NCBI GenBank assembly: GCA_902782245.1
Contig: CACZMI010000028.1
Coordinates: 1-47,804, forward strand
Length of the DNA stretch: 47,804 nucleotides
Reading direction: 5' to 3'
Origin: an uncultured Bacteroidales bacterium
GTDB lineage: Bacteria > Bacteroidota > Bacteroidia > Bacteroidales > Bacteroidaceae
The notes under the pieces are model-generated. The model made no database searches, was not told where the DNA came from, and saw nothing but the letters and a program-made list of their open reading frames with translations. Below, piece after piece: positions 32,240 to 41,614 of this stretch. Both the position numbers and the translations under genes were made by a program. Positions within the stretch are counted from its first letter, which is position 1. Every line of letters begins with the position of its first letter.

Positions 32240-33739
32240 ATGAGAAAGAGCCTTATATTACTGACCATCATGCTGGTATCCTGCACAGGAGCACAGCAGA
32301 GCGTGAATAATGATGTGGCCGATGGCCGCAGGTACTGCAATCCGCTGCCTATGGTGATAGGTCCGGGCGGCAACGCATCGGGCGACGTATCGGTAATGCG
32401 TGACGATGACGGCCGATACTATATGTTCTGCACCGGAGGCGGCGCCTGGCACAGCGACAACATGCTGGACTGGGAATTCACACCCGTGCAGCGCGTGCCC
32501 GTGGCTCCCGATGTGGTCAAATTCCGTGGCAAATACTACATGTCCGGCAACGACTGCCCGCTATATGTGGCCGATAACCCGCTGGGCCCCTACTCCGTCC
32601 TGGGCGAATGGGAGAACACCCCCGATGTGGAGGGCGGCTGGAACGAGCCGTTTGACATGCACATTTTCATAGACGATGACAAGCCCTATCTGTTCTACTC
32701 GGGCCGAGGCATAAGCGGCATATTCGGAGTGCCTCTTGACCCCGACCACCTGAACCGTTTTGCCGATAAGCCCACCCACCTGTTCAGTTTCAACCCCAAA
32801 CACGAGTGGGAGCGTTACGGCGAGATGAACGAATATACCGGTGTGGCATGGATAGAAGGCCCCTGGCTCTTCAAATACAAAGGCACCTATTACATGCAGT
32901 ACTCGGCATCGGGCACCCAGTGGAAAACCTACGCTGAGGGCTACTACACCGCCAAGCACCCGCTGGGTCCCTACACTTATGCCGATAATAACCCGCTGCT
33001 GCGCAAGACCGAAGGACTTGTAACCGGCACCGCCCACGGCAGCGTTGTGGAAGGTCCTGACGGAGGCCTTTGGCAGTTCTACACCATTGTGCTCTCCAAC
33101 CCGCCCGGAGGTCGCCGCATAGGCATGGACCGCATCGATGTTGACAAGAAGGGCCGATGGTCAGTACAGATTACCGATACCCCCCAGCCCGCACCCGGAG
33201 TAAAGAGCGCCCGTGTATCACTGCCCGTGACCATCAACAAGATGAACGCCATGAACGCGCTCTCCAAATTCTCGTCACAGCAGCCGGGCCGATACGCATC
33301 ATACGCGGTCGATAACTCCAGCGGCACCATATGGGAGCCCGATCCTCAGGACCCGGAGCCTTCCATCACCATAGAACTGTCGCCTGCCACCCGCTTTGAC
33401 GAGGTTCAGCTCTTTGACGTGGATGCAGTACGCATAATGTTCAACGCCGGAGGCCGCCGCGGATTCGGAGGAGGAGCCGGTTCCGGAACAGTCTATAAAT
33501 ATAAGGTAGATGTATCGCTTGACGGCGACACCTACACCACCGTCCTTGACAAGACCTCCAACATGGAGCAGCGCAACACCATCTTTGAGGAGTTCAAGCC
33601 GGTAGAGGCCCGTTTTGTCCGACTGACCGTTACAGAATGGCCCGGCACCCAGCTTGGAGTGATAGAGTTCACCGCATTCGGCCTTCCCGGCCGCACCGAG
33701 CCCGCCCGCGTTGCAATCCCGCCCGTAATAACTTACTAA
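32240..33739 (+). CDS. GH43 family glycoside hydrolase lipoprotein with C-terminal F5/8-like domain
   Basis: The 499-residue protein has the lipobox LVSC with Cys15. The five-bladed GH43 propeller is marked by GDVSVMRDDDGRYYMF (general base, near Asp49), PFDMHIFIDDDKPYLFYSGR (pKa modulator, near Asp139) and WIEGPWLFKYKG (general acid Glu206). From about 350 the rest is a jelly-roll galactose-binding (discoidin/F5-8 type C) domain: FSSQQPGRYASYAVDNSSGT, then RFVRLTVTEWPGTQLGVIEF. GH43 enzymes remove arabinose or xylose from arabinan and arabinoxylan. It is followed by a GH54 gene 12 bases later, so both act on the same arabinose-rich polymer. Confidence 0.9.
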   Translation: MRKSLILLTIMLVSCTGAQQSVNNDVADGRRYCNPLPMVIGPGGNASGDVSVMRDDDGRYYMFCTGGGAWHSDNMLDWEFTPVQRVPVAPDVVKFRGKYYMSGNDCPLYVADNPLGPYSVLGEWENTPDVEGGWNEPFDMHIFIDDDKPYLFYSGRGISGIFGVPLDPDHLNRFADKPTHLFSFNPKHEWERYGEMNEYTGVAWIEGPWLFKYKGTYYMQYSASGTQWKTYAEGYYTAKHPLGPYTYADNNPLLRKTEGLVTGTAHGSVVEGPDGGLWQFYTIVLSNPPGGRRIGMDRIDVDKKGRWSVQITDTPQPAPGVKSARVSLPVTINKMNAMNALSKFSSQQPGRYASYAVDNSSGTIWEPDPQDPEPSITIELSPATRFDEVQLFDVDAVRIMFNAGGRRGFGGGAGSGTVYKYKVDVSLDGDTYTTVLDKTSNMEQRNTIFEEFKPVEARFVRLTVTEWPGTQLGVIEFTAFGLPGRTEPARVAIPPVITY

Positions 33740-33751
33740 CCCAATAATCTT

Positions 33752-36700
33752 ATGAAAAAATCATCTATTGTCCTTTTGTTGGCCGGAGCCGGAGTAGCCT
33801 TAGCCCCGGCACTCATTGCCACTGTAGCCGTAGCGGCAGGTGACAGCCGCATCCCGCAGCGCCCCGACGGGCCTTGCGACGTTTACGCCAAAGGTGGTGC
33901 GCCCTGCGTTGCAGCGCATTCAACCACCCGTGCTCTCTACAAATCCTACAACGGCCCGCTCTATCAGGTAATGCGCCAGAGCGACGGCAAGACACTTGAC
34001 ATAGGTGTGGTTCAGCCATCGGCCGGCGATCCCGGAGGTTATGCCGATGCCGCCTCACAGGACCGTTTCTGTAAAGACACCTACTGCTGGATAACCGTAA
34101 TCTATGACCAGTCAGGCAAGGAGAACCATCTGCAGCAGGCCCCGCGCGGAGGATTCAGCGGCCAGGCCATGGGCGGATTCAATAATGTGCCGATGGCCGA
34201 TTGGGCTCCCGTAACACTGATGGGCCACAAGGTCTACGGCGTTTTCATAACCGCCGGTATGGGCCTGCGCTGGAACGATACCCACGGCACTGCGGTCGAT
34301 GACCAGGCCGAAGGCCAATACTGGGTCATAAACGGCCAGCACTACAACACCGGCTGCTGCTTTGACTACGGTAACGCCGAGACCGACAGCCGCGACGACG
34401 GTGACGGCACGATGGAGACCACATACTACGGCAACCAGCCCTCATGGTATCACGGACAGGCTCCCGGACCGTGGATCATGACCGACCAGGAGAACAACCT
34501 GGTGGGTTGCGTCAACCCCGATCCCAACGACAAGTACTGCGCTGACCTGCCCAGCATCAGCTGGCGCTTTGTAACCGCCACAGCCGACGGTGAGCCTCAC
34601 CACTGGCGTTCCATGGGCGGCAATGCCCAGGGCGGCGACTTGCAGATAATGTATGACGGTAGCCGAATCCAGAACCCGCGCAGCAGTTACGATCCCATGC
34701 GCAAGCAGGGTGCCATCCTGCTGGGTAACGGTGGTGACAACTCCAACGGCTCATCGGGCACATTCTACGAGGGTGCCATGACCGCCCCCGGCACATTCCC
34801 CACTCTTGAGACCAACCAGGCTATCCAGGCAAATGTGGTAGCAGCCGGATATGACGTTTCAATGCTCAGCATAAGCGCCGCAAACAAGGTTGACAAACCC
34901 AACCTGCTGCAGACATTCGCACCCAAGACCACCCAGAACGTAGCCGCAGTCTTCACCAACACATCGGGCCAGACCATCAACGACCTTGAAATCAGTCTGA
35001 TAACCCCCAGAGGTTGGAAGAGCGTTGTGGCAAACGGCAAGGGCAAGGTACGCAAGATAGGATTCCCGGTTGAGCCGGGCCAGAGCGTTGCAGTAACATT
35101 CTCGGTTACATCGGGCAAGAAACTCATCAACGCCGACCTTTCAGCCAAGGCCAGCTGGGACGCAGGCAAGAGCCAGTGGACAGCCGCCCAGAAGGTACGT
35201 AACGTGGAGCCGGTCAAGATAAACGAGTTCCGCATAGCCGATGGCAGCGGCAACCAGACCAACTCATTCATTGAGCTTTACAACGCCGGCGAGAAGGCAG
35301 TCAACCTGTCGGGCTGGACATTCACTCACCACGCAGTCAACCTGCCTTACTTCTCATCGATCAATATTCCCAAAGGCACCAAACTTGCGCCCAAGTCATT
35401 CTATCTGATGGGAATAAGCAACTCAGGCCTATCAGTCGATGCAGCCAAGGGTGACAACGTGATTTATGTACGCAGCGTTGCCGGAATCGAGGCCGGCCAC
35501 GAGATTACCATCGGCACAGGCAGTGAGGCCGAAAAGCGTACTGTAAAGAATATTATCCAGCCTCAGGCACAGCAGCCGCAGCAGGGTATGTTCCGCGGCG
35601 CAGCTCCCGCAGGCAATCCCACCACCGTATGGCAGCCTCTGCCCGAGGGTCCGGTAATCACCATCCCCGCAGGCTCTACCAACATCCCCGTAACCAGCAC
35701 AGCCGGATTCCAGGCAGGCCAGAAGATGGCCATCGGATACGGTTCAACCTACCCCGCTGTCTCCAATTCACTTGAGAAGTATGAGGTTGTGACTGTAACC
35801 GAGGTAGGCAAGCCCGGCACGCAGGCATGGTTATCGGCCGATGCCAAAAAGGGTGACACCAACATCAAGGTTTCTAGCACCCAGAACATCACCGCCGGCG
35901 ATAAGATCCGTCTTGACATAGACTCCGAGGGTCACGGCGTTGAGTGGGTTACCGTAAAGAGCGTAGGCACGCAGTCATCACGCAACACGTTCAACGGCCC
36001 GCTGGGACCCAATGACAACCCCGGCACCGGTCTTGAACTGGAGGAGCCGCTCAAGTTTGACCACTCCAGCAACATGCCGTTCGCTGTAAACGGAACAGGT
36101 ATCACATTTGAGCCCGCAACCAGGTTTGACCACTCCAGCAATGAGCCAGTACTGCCTCTTATCTACGCAATTGAGCTTGACAAGCCGCTTGCCAAGAAAC
36201 ATGCAATCAACAGCGTAGTCCTGGATGTAAAGGTTCAGAATGCAGGTTATCAGGGTGACGCAGAGCCCGACCTTCTGTTTGGAGGCCCGGTTCTGGACGG
36301 TTCACGCGGCAACATGACACTGCGCAACGGCAAGGGCCTGATTGTGGATGCCATGAACTACGGCGGCCTGGTTGACCCGTGGCTTGCCGAAGGTTATCAC
36401 GGTGATTCAGGTGCAGGTGCCGAGGGCGCATATGCTCCCGTTCCGCAGTCAGGACGCGGCCGTGGCGGATTCGGCGCATTCGGAGCCGCTCCCGCAGCAC
36501 CCGCAGCAGGTCCTGACCTGAGCACAGGCCGTTATCCCGACGGTTTTGACACCGATGACAACAAACTGGATTTCCACACCGGTCAGGCCATGACCATAGC
36601 CGCACCCGTACAGGTCGGACAGGATAACGTAAAGGTTACATCCGTTCAGGGACTCTCAATAGGTCAGGTTATGTATCTGGGCTCAGGCAGCACTATGGAG

Positions 36701-37072
36701 AAAGTAAGGATTGCCACCATCGGTACCGCCGGTGCCACAACCATTTCGGCCGATGCCGCCAGGAACGAGACCAAAATATCCGTTGCCAGCGCACAGGGAT
36801 TCCAGAACGGCCAGACCATAACCATCGGCTCTGACAGTTATGTTATCAGCGCCATCCAGATGACTCCGCGCCGTGGCGGTTGGGGCCGTCCGCAGCAGCC
36901 CGCCCAGCCCGATGTCATTACGCTTGCCACCGGACTAAAGGAGAGTGTTGCCGCAGGCACCTACCTGACCGGAAGCGGAATCACACTGGGAGCTCCCGTA
37001 ACCGTTAATCACGGTGCAGGCGATGCATTCAGCGCATCTGTGGCCACTCCCGGCAAACCCAACATCCGTTAA
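33752..37072 (+). CDS. Modular GH54 alpha-L-arabinofuranosidase
   Basis: The 1106-residue secreted protein has a signal peptide (residues about 1-29). Residues about 38-372 match the AbfB catalytic domain of GH54: GPCDVYAKGGAPCVAAHSTT, ALYKSYNGPLYQVMRQ, FCKDTYCWITVIYDQSG, TGCCFDYGNAET, GPWIMTDQENN with nucleophile Glu247, and LGNGGDNSNGSSGTFYEG with acid/base Asp329. Then come a NEW3-like beta domain (about 380-480), a lamin-tail-like domain (about 485-570), and several 40-50-residue modules with the pattern VxVTSxxGFxxGQxMxIGxGS (near 570, 650, 710, 985 and 1030). All eight cysteines (42, 52, 107, 112, 202, 203, 253, 263) lie in the catalytic domain; the 840 following residues contain none. 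The usual fungal CBM42 is absent. Bacterial GH54 enzymes are rare. Confidence 0.92.
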   Translation: MKKSSIVLLLAGAGVALAPALIATVAVAAGDSRIPQRPDGPCDVYAKGGAPCVAAHSTTRALYKSYNGPLYQVMRQSDGKTLDIGVVQPSAGDPGGYADAASQDRFCKDTYCWITVIYDQSGKENHLQQAPRGGFSGQAMGGFNNVPMADWAPVTLMGHKVYGVFITAGMGLRWNDTHGTAVDDQAEGQYWVINGQHYNTGCCFDYGNAETDSRDDGDGTMETTYYGNQPSWYHGQAPGPWIMTDQENNLVGCVNPDPNDKYCADLPSISWRFVTATADGEPHHWRSMGGNAQGGDLQIMYDGSRIQNPRSSYDPMRKQGAILLGNGGDNSNGSSGTFYEGAMTAPGTFPTLETNQAIQANVVAAGYDVSMLSISAANKVDKPNLLQTFAPKTTQNVAAVFTNTSGQTINDLEISLITPRGWKSVVANGKGKVRKIGFPVEPGQSVAVTFSVTSGKKLINADLSAKASWDAGKSQWTAAQKVRNVEPVKINEFRIADGSGNQTNSFIELYNAGEKAVNLSGWTFTHHAVNLPYFSSINIPKGTKLAPKSFYLMGISNSGLSVDAAKGDNVIYVRSVAGIEAGHEITIGTGSEAEKRTVKNIIQPQAQQPQQGMFRGAAPAGNPTTVWQPLPEGPVITIPAGSTNIPVTSTAGFQAGQKMAIGYGSTYPAVSNSLEKYEVVTVTEVGKPGTQAWLSADAKKGDTNIKVSSTQNITAGDKIRLDIDSEGHGVEWVTVKSVGTQSSRNTFNGPLGPNDNPGTGLELEEPLKFDHSSNMPFAVNGTGITFEPATRFDHSSNEPVLPLIYAIELDKPLAKKHAINSVVLDVKVQNAGYQGDAEPDLLFGGPVLDGSRGNMTLRNGKGLIVDAMNYGGLVDPWLAEGYHGDSGAGAEGAYAPVPQSGRGRGGFGAFGAAPAAPAAGPDLSTGRYPDGFDTDDNKLDFHTGQAMTIAAPVQVGQDNVKVTSVQGLSIGQVMYLGSGSTMEKVRIATIGTAGATTISADAARNETKISVASAQGFQNGQTITIGSDSYVISAIQMTPRRGGWGRPQQPAQPDVITLATGLKESVAAGTYLTGSGITLGAPVTVNHGAGDAFSASVATPGKPNIR

Positions 37073-37099
37073 CCGGGCATGGGCAGAGATACCGGAATA

Positions 37100-38218
37100 A
37101 TGAGAAAGACAATGGTGGTGCTTACCGCCATTGTCCTTCTTTTGTCCGTTATCCTGTGCATCCACTCCATCTCCGGACACGGTCTGATAGGCTGCACACA
37201 GGGCACCAGTTGCAATCAGGTGCTGGGCAGCAAGTGGTCATTCCTGTTCGGCATAATTCCGGTAAGCGCCCTGGCCATCGGGGCATACTTTACCCTGCTG
37301 GCTTGTATTCTCCTTATTAATTCAGATAGTACCGCGCAGCAGGAAAAGGCATTCCTTTATAAAGCCATACTGTTGGTATGCGGAGCGGTAACAGGCTGTG
37401 CCGCCTGGTTCATATACCTGCAGTACAGCATGATACATGCGTTCTGCCCGTACTGCATGACAGCCCACGTGCTGGGCATCGGCATATCAGTACTTACAGT
37501 AATCTGGTGCGTACGGCAAAAGACCGGACGCATAGCATTGAATATCTGCGCAGGCATCCTGCTGGCAGTGTTATTGGCTGTTGTACAGTTCTATACAACT
37601 CCCCGCTCACTTGCCGAGCGCGGTTTTACCGATGAGCAACTCCGATACCCCAACCCCGCAGAGATGCCCATTGTAGGCAATCCCGATGCAGAGCATCTTA
37701 TTACCCTGCTCTTTGACTGGCAGTGCTCACACTGCCGCAGGCTGCACCTCCAGTTACCTGAGGCAGTAGAGCAATTGGGTGACAGCATAGCCGTAGTCTG
37801 CTGCCCCATATCCATGAGCCGTGAATGCAACCCCCACATGCCGCAGGGCATTGACCGTTTCCGCGGATCATGCCAGTTCATGCGCATCGGCCTTGCCGTA
37901 TGGCGTACTGACAGGAACAAATATACAGAATATGAGCAGTGGTATTTCGGCACTGACATCAATGAACCCTGGCATCCGCGCACTGTGGATGAGGCCACAT
38001 CAAAGGCGCAGGAACTGATAGGTCCCGAAGCACTTGACGCAGCACTCCGGGACCGTTGGTTTGACCGTTACACCGATACGGTGAACGAACTCTTTGGCCG
38101 CACATCGCGTGGTACGGTTGCCGCGATTCCCCGTCTCATCTACAACGGTCACATACTCATCCCGGAAGCCGATACCCCATCGGACCTTGCAGCCCTGCTC
38201 CTCAGCCTATATATTTAA
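37100..38218 (+). CDS. VKOR-family membrane oxidase fused to a DsbA-like domain
   Basis: The 372-residue protein (start ATG 37100; ATG 37079 is an alternative) has four or five membrane helices in its first 165 residues with the VKOR cysteines Cys32/Cys38 (IGCTQGTSCNQVLGSKWS) and the redox CxxC 116-119 (FCPYC), then a periplasmic thioredoxin-like domain with a CxxC at 209-212 (WQCSHC). VKOR proteins reoxidise DsbA using quinones, so the fusion is a complete disulfide-forming machine. The gene follows the GH54 gene by 27 bases. GH54 catalytic domains need disulfides, while most proteins of this phylum have few. It is probably a dedicated folding partner. Confidence 0.9.
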   Translation: MRKTMVVLTAIVLLLSVILCIHSISGHGLIGCTQGTSCNQVLGSKWSFLFGIIPVSALAIGAYFTLLACILLINSDSTAQQEKAFLYKAILLVCGAVTGCAAWFIYLQYSMIHAFCPYCMTAHVLGIGISVLTVIWCVRQKTGRIALNICAGILLAVLLAVVQFYTTPRSLAERGFTDEQLRYPNPAEMPIVGNPDAEHLITLLFDWQCSHCRRLHLQLPEAVEQLGDSIAVVCCPISMSRECNPHMPQGIDRFRGSCQFMRIGLAVWRTDRNKYTEYEQWYFGTDINEPWHPRTVDEATSKAQELIGPEALDAALRDRWFDRYTDTVNELFGRTSRGTVAAIPRLIYNGHILIPEADTPSDLAALLLSLYI

Positions 38219-38846
38219 GGATAATATCCACCGCCTCCTCCGCGGTCTTGTCGGCCATGGAGATTACAAGGTCGTAGTTGCGGGTATTGTAACGGCTCTG
38301 GCCGGTATGGCGCTTAGCATAGTCTTCACACAGCTGGTCAACCTCCTCTATGAATTTCCGGGCTTCTTCCTTTGAGCCGATGCCCTTTTTCTTCATTACC
38401 CTGTCAATACGGTACTCTATAGGAGACTGAATCCAGATATTGATATGGTTGGGATGGTCCTTGAACGTAACAAAGCTGCAGCGTCCCACTACCACGCATG
38501 ATTCGGCATCGGCAATACCCTCAAGAATCTCCTGCTCGGTCTTGAATTTCTTGTCAGTATCATTCTTTTCGGGGACTGCAAAATTGGGGAGATCATCATA
38601 TATGGAGACTGCAAAACCGCCGTCCAGTTCAACAATCTTCTTAAGATCCGGCCACCATGTACGCTTTTTTGCCTTAAGACGCTCTATTTCCTCCTCATTC
38701 AGGCCTTCCTTGTCCTCAAGTGTGCTCAGATGCGCCCTGTCATAAAGAGGTACACCCAATTTCTGAGCCAGCAACTTTCCTATGGTCTTTCCGCCCGATC
38801 CGATCTCTCTGTTGATAGTGATGACAAACTTGTTTGATGTATTCAT
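38202..38846 (-). CDS. Cytidylate kinase-like family protein
   Basis: The 214-residue protein (ATG 38846) begins MNTSNKFVITINREIGSGGK. The GSGGKTIGKLLAQKLG loop is a variant nucleotide-binding loop, followed by VPLYDRAHL, and CVVVGRCSFVTFKDHPNHIN forms the second half. This is the cytidylate kinase-like (AAA_33/CMK-related) family of Bacteroidota and Firmicutes, of unclear substrate; it is not the canonical Cmk. It overlaps the VKOR-DsbA gene's end by 17 bases in convergent orientation. A promoter box lies at 38875-38882. Confidence 0.85.
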   Translation of the reverse strand: MNTSNKFVITINREIGSGGKTIGKLLAQKLGVPLYDRAHLSTLEDKEGLNEEEIERLKAKKRTWWPDLKKIVELDGGFAVSIYDDLPNFAVPEKNDTDKKFKTEQEILEGIADAESCVVVGRCSFVTFKDHPNHINIWIQSPIEYRIDRVMKKKGIGSKEEARKFIEEVDQLCEDYAKRHTGQSRYNTRNYDLVISMADKTAEEAVDIILKYIG

Positions 38847-38874
38847 AAAAATGTAATTAGGTATTCTGTAGAAG

Positions 38875-38882
38875 CAAATATA
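38875..38882 (-). promoter_or_regulatory. -7 promoter box of the cytidylate kinase-like gene
   Basis: TATATTTG on the reverse strand lies 28 bases before the start at 38846. Confidence 0.65.
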
Positions 38883-38976
38883 AATAACCATTTCACATTT
38901 ATCAACATTTAGTCCAAGAAAGTTTAATTCGGCCATAAAAAAAGATTACCCGATAACACAGTTTGCAAAAAACAAC

Positions 38977-38984
38977 TAATTTCG
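38977..38984 (+). promoter_or_regulatory. -7 promoter box of the thiamine uptake unit
   Basis: TAATTTCG, the C-for-T variant, lies just upstream of the TPP riboswitch, so transcription starts near 38990. Confidence 0.55.
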
Positions 38985-38991
38985 CGCCCAG

Positions 38992-39076
38992 AATGAAAGG
39001 GGGTGCCCAATGATGGGCTGAGATTATACCCTTAGAACCTGATCCGGACAGTGCCGGCGGAGGGATTGGATTTCTT
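38992..39076 (+). ncRNA. TPP riboswitch (THI element)
   Basis: The conserved THI-box blocks occur in order: GGGGTGCC (from 38999), GGGCTGAGA (39015-39023), TACCC (39027-39031), GAACCTGATCCGG (39036-39048) and TGCCGGCGGAGGGA (from 39052). These form the thiamine pyrophosphate-binding core. The riboswitch lies 45 bases before the TonB receptor gene and follows a promoter box. It would shut the downstream unit off when TPP is plentiful, probably by acting on translation start or an internal terminator; no strong terminator follows, so a translational mechanism is more likely. Confidence 0.93.
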
Positions 39077-39121
39077 AGTTATTGGTATACCCTTTTCATT
39101 TGGATTATTAATTAAATCTAT

Positions 39122-41608
39122 ATGAAGAAGGTATTTTTTTTGTCATTAACCCTAATCACAAGCCTTGCTGTCAAGGCAGGTAATGAAACTTTCGACGCCG
39201 ATTCAGTGCGTCTCATGCAGCTTAATGAAGTAGTAATTGACGGCGTCCGCGCCCATGAAAACGAACCGTTTGCCACCACAGAGATTGGCCGTCAGGAACT
39301 TGACGACTATTCCAAGAGCGGACGCGAGCTCCCCTTCCTGTTCTCACGCACTCCCGGTGTGATAGCATGGAGCGAGAACGGAACAGGCATCGGCACCACA
39401 TACATGCGTATACGCGGTGCGGCCGATTCACGAATCAACGTAACCCTGGACGGCGTAGCCCTGAACTCACCCGAGGACCAGTGCGTATTCTGGGTCAACA
39501 TGAACAGTTACGCATCCCTGCTGGGAAGCGCACAGATACAGCGCGGTCTGGGCACATCGACCGTAGGTGACGGCGCATTCGGAGGCTCCGTAGCCCTGAC
39601 AAGCAAACTGCCCAACCCCGAAAAGAGTGCCGAACTCACAGCATCATACGGATCATTCAACACCCTGCGTCTGGGTGGTGCATTCTCAACCGGAACAATC
39701 CTAAACAGCCTCATCATAGACGGTGCATTCAACATGACTCAGACCGACGGATTCATGCACGGAACCAAAGGCAGGGGCGGAAGTTACTACGGCGGTCTGC
39801 TCTGGACACCATCGGACAACATCATGATCCGCTACCGCAACATAGGCAACTTTGAGGTCACCGGTCAGGCCTGGAACGGCGCCACAGCCGGAAACGATGA
39901 CTCCAGCCTTATGGACGACATGTATATGGGCCCCACCGGAATCAAGGAGTACAAGGATATGTACAAAGCCGGATTGGGCCAGTACAACAGCCTGTATGAG
40001 TATCTTGACTACGATGACGCCAACTGGTGCTTTGTACAGGATGCTGACGGCAAGTACGTAACCCACCGCTATCAGATGAAAGACGGCTCCTTCTGGGACC
40101 GCACCACCGACAACTTCTGGCAGGACCACAACATACTCTCGCTGGCCTGGAACGTAAGCGACGCATTCTCAACCTCTCTCACAGCCCACTACACCTACGG
40201 TTACGGCTACTATGAGGAGTTCCGATACAAGAACAAGGTAAGCAAGTACGGTCTGTCCAACGGTCTGAATGCCGACGGCGATCCCGTATGGTCCGATGGC
40301 ACCAACAGCGTAAAGAAGACCGATTTTGTACGCAAGAAAGGACTTGAGCAGCACACCTATGGCGTAATCTGGAATAATGTTTACACTATGGACCGTCTTG
40401 ACCTGCGCAGCGGTATATCTCTCCAGCAGTTCAAGGGCAACCATTTCGGTTACCTGCCTTATATCAAGGACGATGCTCTGAATGAGTACGTTACAGCCAA
40501 CGGTCTGAACAAATACTATGATTCCGATGCCGTCAAGAACGACCTGAGCGCCTACATCAAGGCCGGATTCAATATCACTGAGAGCCTTCACGCATTTGCC
40601 GATGCCCAGTACCGCCACGTGGGATACACAACTGACGGTTACAACGACCGTTATTATGTAAATGCCGACGGCACCACCACCAAGCACAACCTTGACATTG
40701 ATAAAAAATACAACTTCATCAACGCCAAGGCAGGTCTGACCTGGATCAAAGGCGGCCACAAACTCCATGCACTGGTAGCCACCGCAGGCCGTGAGCCCGA
40801 GCGCAACAACTTTACCGACAACGGCACCTACCCCGCTCCCAATCCCGAGTTCATGATTGACTACGAGGCCGGTTACAGTTATTCGGGTAACATCTGGAAC
40901 GCCGGATTCAACCTCTACTACATGGACTACAAGGACCAGTTCGTACAGACCGGCATGAAGAGTGACATAGGCGAGAACCTGACCACCAACATCAAGTCTT
41001 CATACCGCACAGGCATAGAGCTGACCGCTGCCTTGCAGCCCCTCAAATGGCTGTCACTGGAAGGTAACGCAGCCCTGAGCGAGAACTGCCTCAATGACTT
41101 TGACGAGGTAATAGAGGACTGGCGTGACAAGTATGCGCCCGATGACCCCAAAATGGAGCAGTACAAGCAGAACTACCACATTGACGGCAACGGCGACAAG
41201 TTGCGCACCATACCTCACAAGGGCAAAACCGCACTGGCATTCTCTCCGTCAGTCATACTGAACGGATTCGTAAACTTCAACCTGGGCAACTTCAAGGTCA
41301 CCTGGCACACCGGTTACGTAAGTCGCCAGTACCTTGACAACAGCCAGAACACAGACCGTTCACTGCCCGCATACTCTCTCTCGGATCTCTCGTTCTCATA
41401 CACAGTACCAATGAAAAAAGTATTCAAGAGCATCGTGATAGGTGCTGACCTGAACAATGTACTCAACGCCCGCGTTGCAACAAGCGGCTGGGTATATTCA
41501 GCAGTTGATGAGAAAGACTACTTCACCCCTGACAACCGTTACTATCAGATCGGTTTCATACCCGCCGCACCTTTCTCGGCATTGGCACATTTAACCCTAA
41601 AATTCTAA
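39122..41608 (+). CDS. TonB-dependent receptor, thiamine-type
   Basis: The 828-residue protein has a signal peptide (MKKVFFLSLTLITSLAVKA), a plug domain (LNEVVIDGVRAHENEPFATT, then RGAADSRINVTLDGVALNSP) and a 22-strand barrel ending in aromatic LTLKF. It lies under a TPP riboswitch and next to PnuT, so by known Bacteroides operons it imports thiamine across the outer membrane. It has no SusD partner, which fits a small-molecule BtuB-type receptor rather than a glycan system. The start is set by the ATG just after the riboswitch. Confidence 0.92.
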   Translation: MKKVFFLSLTLITSLAVKAGNETFDADSVRLMQLNEVVIDGVRAHENEPFATTEIGRQELDDYSKSGRELPFLFSRTPGVIAWSENGTGIGTTYMRIRGAADSRINVTLDGVALNSPEDQCVFWVNMNSYASLLGSAQIQRGLGTSTVGDGAFGGSVALTSKLPNPEKSAELTASYGSFNTLRLGGAFSTGTILNSLIIDGAFNMTQTDGFMHGTKGRGGSYYGGLLWTPSDNIMIRYRNIGNFEVTGQAWNGATAGNDDSSLMDDMYMGPTGIKEYKDMYKAGLGQYNSLYEYLDYDDANWCFVQDADGKYVTHRYQMKDGSFWDRTTDNFWQDHNILSLAWNVSDAFSTSLTAHYTYGYGYYEEFRYKNKVSKYGLSNGLNADGDPVWSDGTNSVKKTDFVRKKGLEQHTYGVIWNNVYTMDRLDLRSGISLQQFKGNHFGYLPYIKDDALNEYVTANGLNKYYDSDAVKNDLSAYIKAGFNITESLHAFADAQYRHVGYTTDGYNDRYYVNADGTTTKHNLDIDKKYNFINAKAGLTWIKGGHKLHALVATAGREPERNNFTDNGTYPAPNPEFMIDYEAGYSYSGNIWNAGFNLYYMDYKDQFVQTGMKSDIGENLTTNIKSSYRTGIELTAALQPLKWLSLEGNAALSENCLNDFDEVIEDWRDKYAPDDPKMEQYKQNYHIDGNGDKLRTIPHKGKTALAFSPSVILNGFVNFNLGNFKVTWHTGYVSRQYLDNSQNTDRSLPAYSLSDLSFSYTVPMKKVFKSIVIGADLNNVLNARVATSGWVYSAVDEKDYFTPDNRYYQIGFIPAAPFSALAHLTLKF

Positions 41609-41614
41609 AAGACA

